Shown: positions 58,512 through 58,896 of the stretch, one piece after another | How positions within the stretch are numbered: the first letter of the stretch is position 1 | How the letters are laid out: every line of letters starts with the position of its first letter | Assembly: GCA_028869385.1 (NCBI GenBank) | Contig: JAGWSR010000082.1 | Coordinates: 1-58,896, forward strand | DNA: 58,896 nt | Source of the DNA: a bacterium | GTDB taxonomy: Bacteria > Vulcanimicrobiota > Vulcanimicrobiia > Vulcanimicrobiales > Vulcanimicrobiaceae | Direction: 5' to 3' | Position numbers and translations under genes: made by a program | Notes under the pieces: model-generated | Seen by the model: only the letters and a program-made list of their open reading frames with translations | What the model was told of the DNA's origin: nothing | Database searches by the model: none

Positions 58512-58896
58512 ATGGCTGCAAAGAGATATGGTGGAATCTACACCATTAAACCCTGGTGGCAGAGCAGATTAGCCGGCATAGAAAGCGCGCTCGTGAAACG
58601 CCATGTGCATCCTGACGTGATCACGTTCGCGGGTGTAGTCTGTGCCGGGCTGCTAGGAGCAGCTCTGTTTGGGTCCGGCCAATGGCCACTGCTCGCTTTA
58701 GCGGTTCCGCCCCTGGCAATAGGGCGACTGGCAGCGAACGCGCTGGATGGATTGGTAGCGCGGCACACCGGCCTGGCGCGCCCCAGAGGAGAAATGTTTA
58801 ACGAATGTTGCGACCGCATCTCTGATATCCTGGTCTTTGCCGGCCTGGCCTTCACCATACAGGTCATTGCCTCGCTCGCCTGGGGAGTGCTGGTGC
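58512..58896 (+). CDS. CDP-alcohol phosphatidyltransferase (3' end outside window)
   Basis: The frame opens with ATG 58512 (MAAKRYGGIYTIKPWWQSR) and remains open to the window end (128 codons). The family motif DGxxAR-x8-Gxxx(D/N)xxxD is Asp79-Gly...Ala83-Arg84, Gly93, Asn97, Asp101; the third acid is Asn, as in the NE..D subgroup. Several spans follow. These enzymes make phospholipid head groups from CDP-diacylglycerol. GC content (about 58-59 percent by hand count) and rare codons (ATA, AGA, TTA, CTA) contrast with all neighbours. GroEL is missing at this spot, and MAAK is also a common GroEL start. Horizontal transfer or a chimeric join is possible. Confidence 0.8.
   Translation, partial: MAAKRYGGIYTIKPWWQSRLAGIESALVKRHVHPDVITFAGVVCAGLLGAALFGSGQWPLLALAVPPLAIGRLAANALDGLVARHTGLARPRGEMFNECCDRISDILVFAGLAFTIQVIASLAWGVLV

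Noticed and set aside
58512-58896. Gene after groES as groEL
   Set aside because: Only the first four residues fit; the rest carries the CDP-alcohol phosphatidyltransferase motif and membrane spans.

Overview
The window looks like a chromosome segment from a GC-rich (about two-thirds G+C by eye) diderm bacterium. It carries lipopolysaccharide-export genes (LptC-like, LptD, LptF/G type), an apolipoprotein N-acyltransferase and a meso-diaminopimelate MurE. The gene content and the odd gene order resemble uncultured phyla such as Eremiobacterota/Vulcanimicrobiota (WPS-2). That placement is inference from memory, not a search. Coding density is very high, many genes overlap by 4 bp (ATGA/GTGA), and no gene-free stretch exceeds 300 bases. 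I saw no tRNA, rRNA, CRISPR array, insertion sequence or phage gene.

Layout. 1-4.9 kb: a partial photolyase-family gene, coaE, a D-aminoacylase relative that has lost its metal-binding residues with a BsuPI-domain protein, and two KGG-repeat stress proteins. 4.4-12.2 kb: cell-envelope genes on the minus strand (lipoprotein, LptC-like, lnt; then lytic transglycosylase, LptF/G permease, LptD), interrupted by a plus-strand lipoprotein and a small metallothionein. 12.3-20.5 kb: Ni/Co-type exporter, DUF2267, proline dehydrogenase, a DapA-family lyase, GNAT, and an arsR-aquaporin-arsC-VIT arsenic/metal operon with a clear operator; then secreted and membrane proteins of unknown role. 20.6-27.2 kb: a six-subunit membrane-bound group 4 [NiFe]-hydrogenase-like complex (Hyf type) expressed behind a cysteine-free ArsR-family regulator. 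27.3-28.1 kb: an SDR gene and a strong terminator.

28.2-43.2 kb: a long division/cell-wall (dcw) operon mraZ-rsmH-ftsL-ftsI-murE-murF-[CofE-like]-mraY-murD-ftsW-murG-murC-murB-ddl. A relative of F420-0:gamma-glutamyl ligase is embedded between murF and mraY, and ftsQ/ftsA/ftsZ are absent after ddl. 43.3-54.5 kb: two tandem M61 peptidases, a twin-arginine amidohydrolase, DUF5069, citrate synthase, a copper-amine-oxidase-N-domain protein, alanine racemase, and a sarcosine-oxidase-like flavoenzyme. 54.6-57.7 kb: a compact operon of an Lgt-like membrane protein, a radical SAM protein that resembles the archaeal tetraether-lipid synthase (Tes) family, and three small membrane proteins. This is the best candidate for an undescribed system, possibly membrane-lipid remodelling. 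58.1 kb to the end: CIRCE-controlled groES followed not by groEL but by a lower-GC CDP-alcohol phosphatidyltransferase that runs off the window.

A recurring theme is a -10-like hexamer placed 6-7 nt before a start codon with no good Shine-Dalgarno (positions 4878, 7819, 13035, 27258, 52932, 57783), which suggests frequent leaderless mRNAs. All functional calls come from reading motifs; no database search was run.
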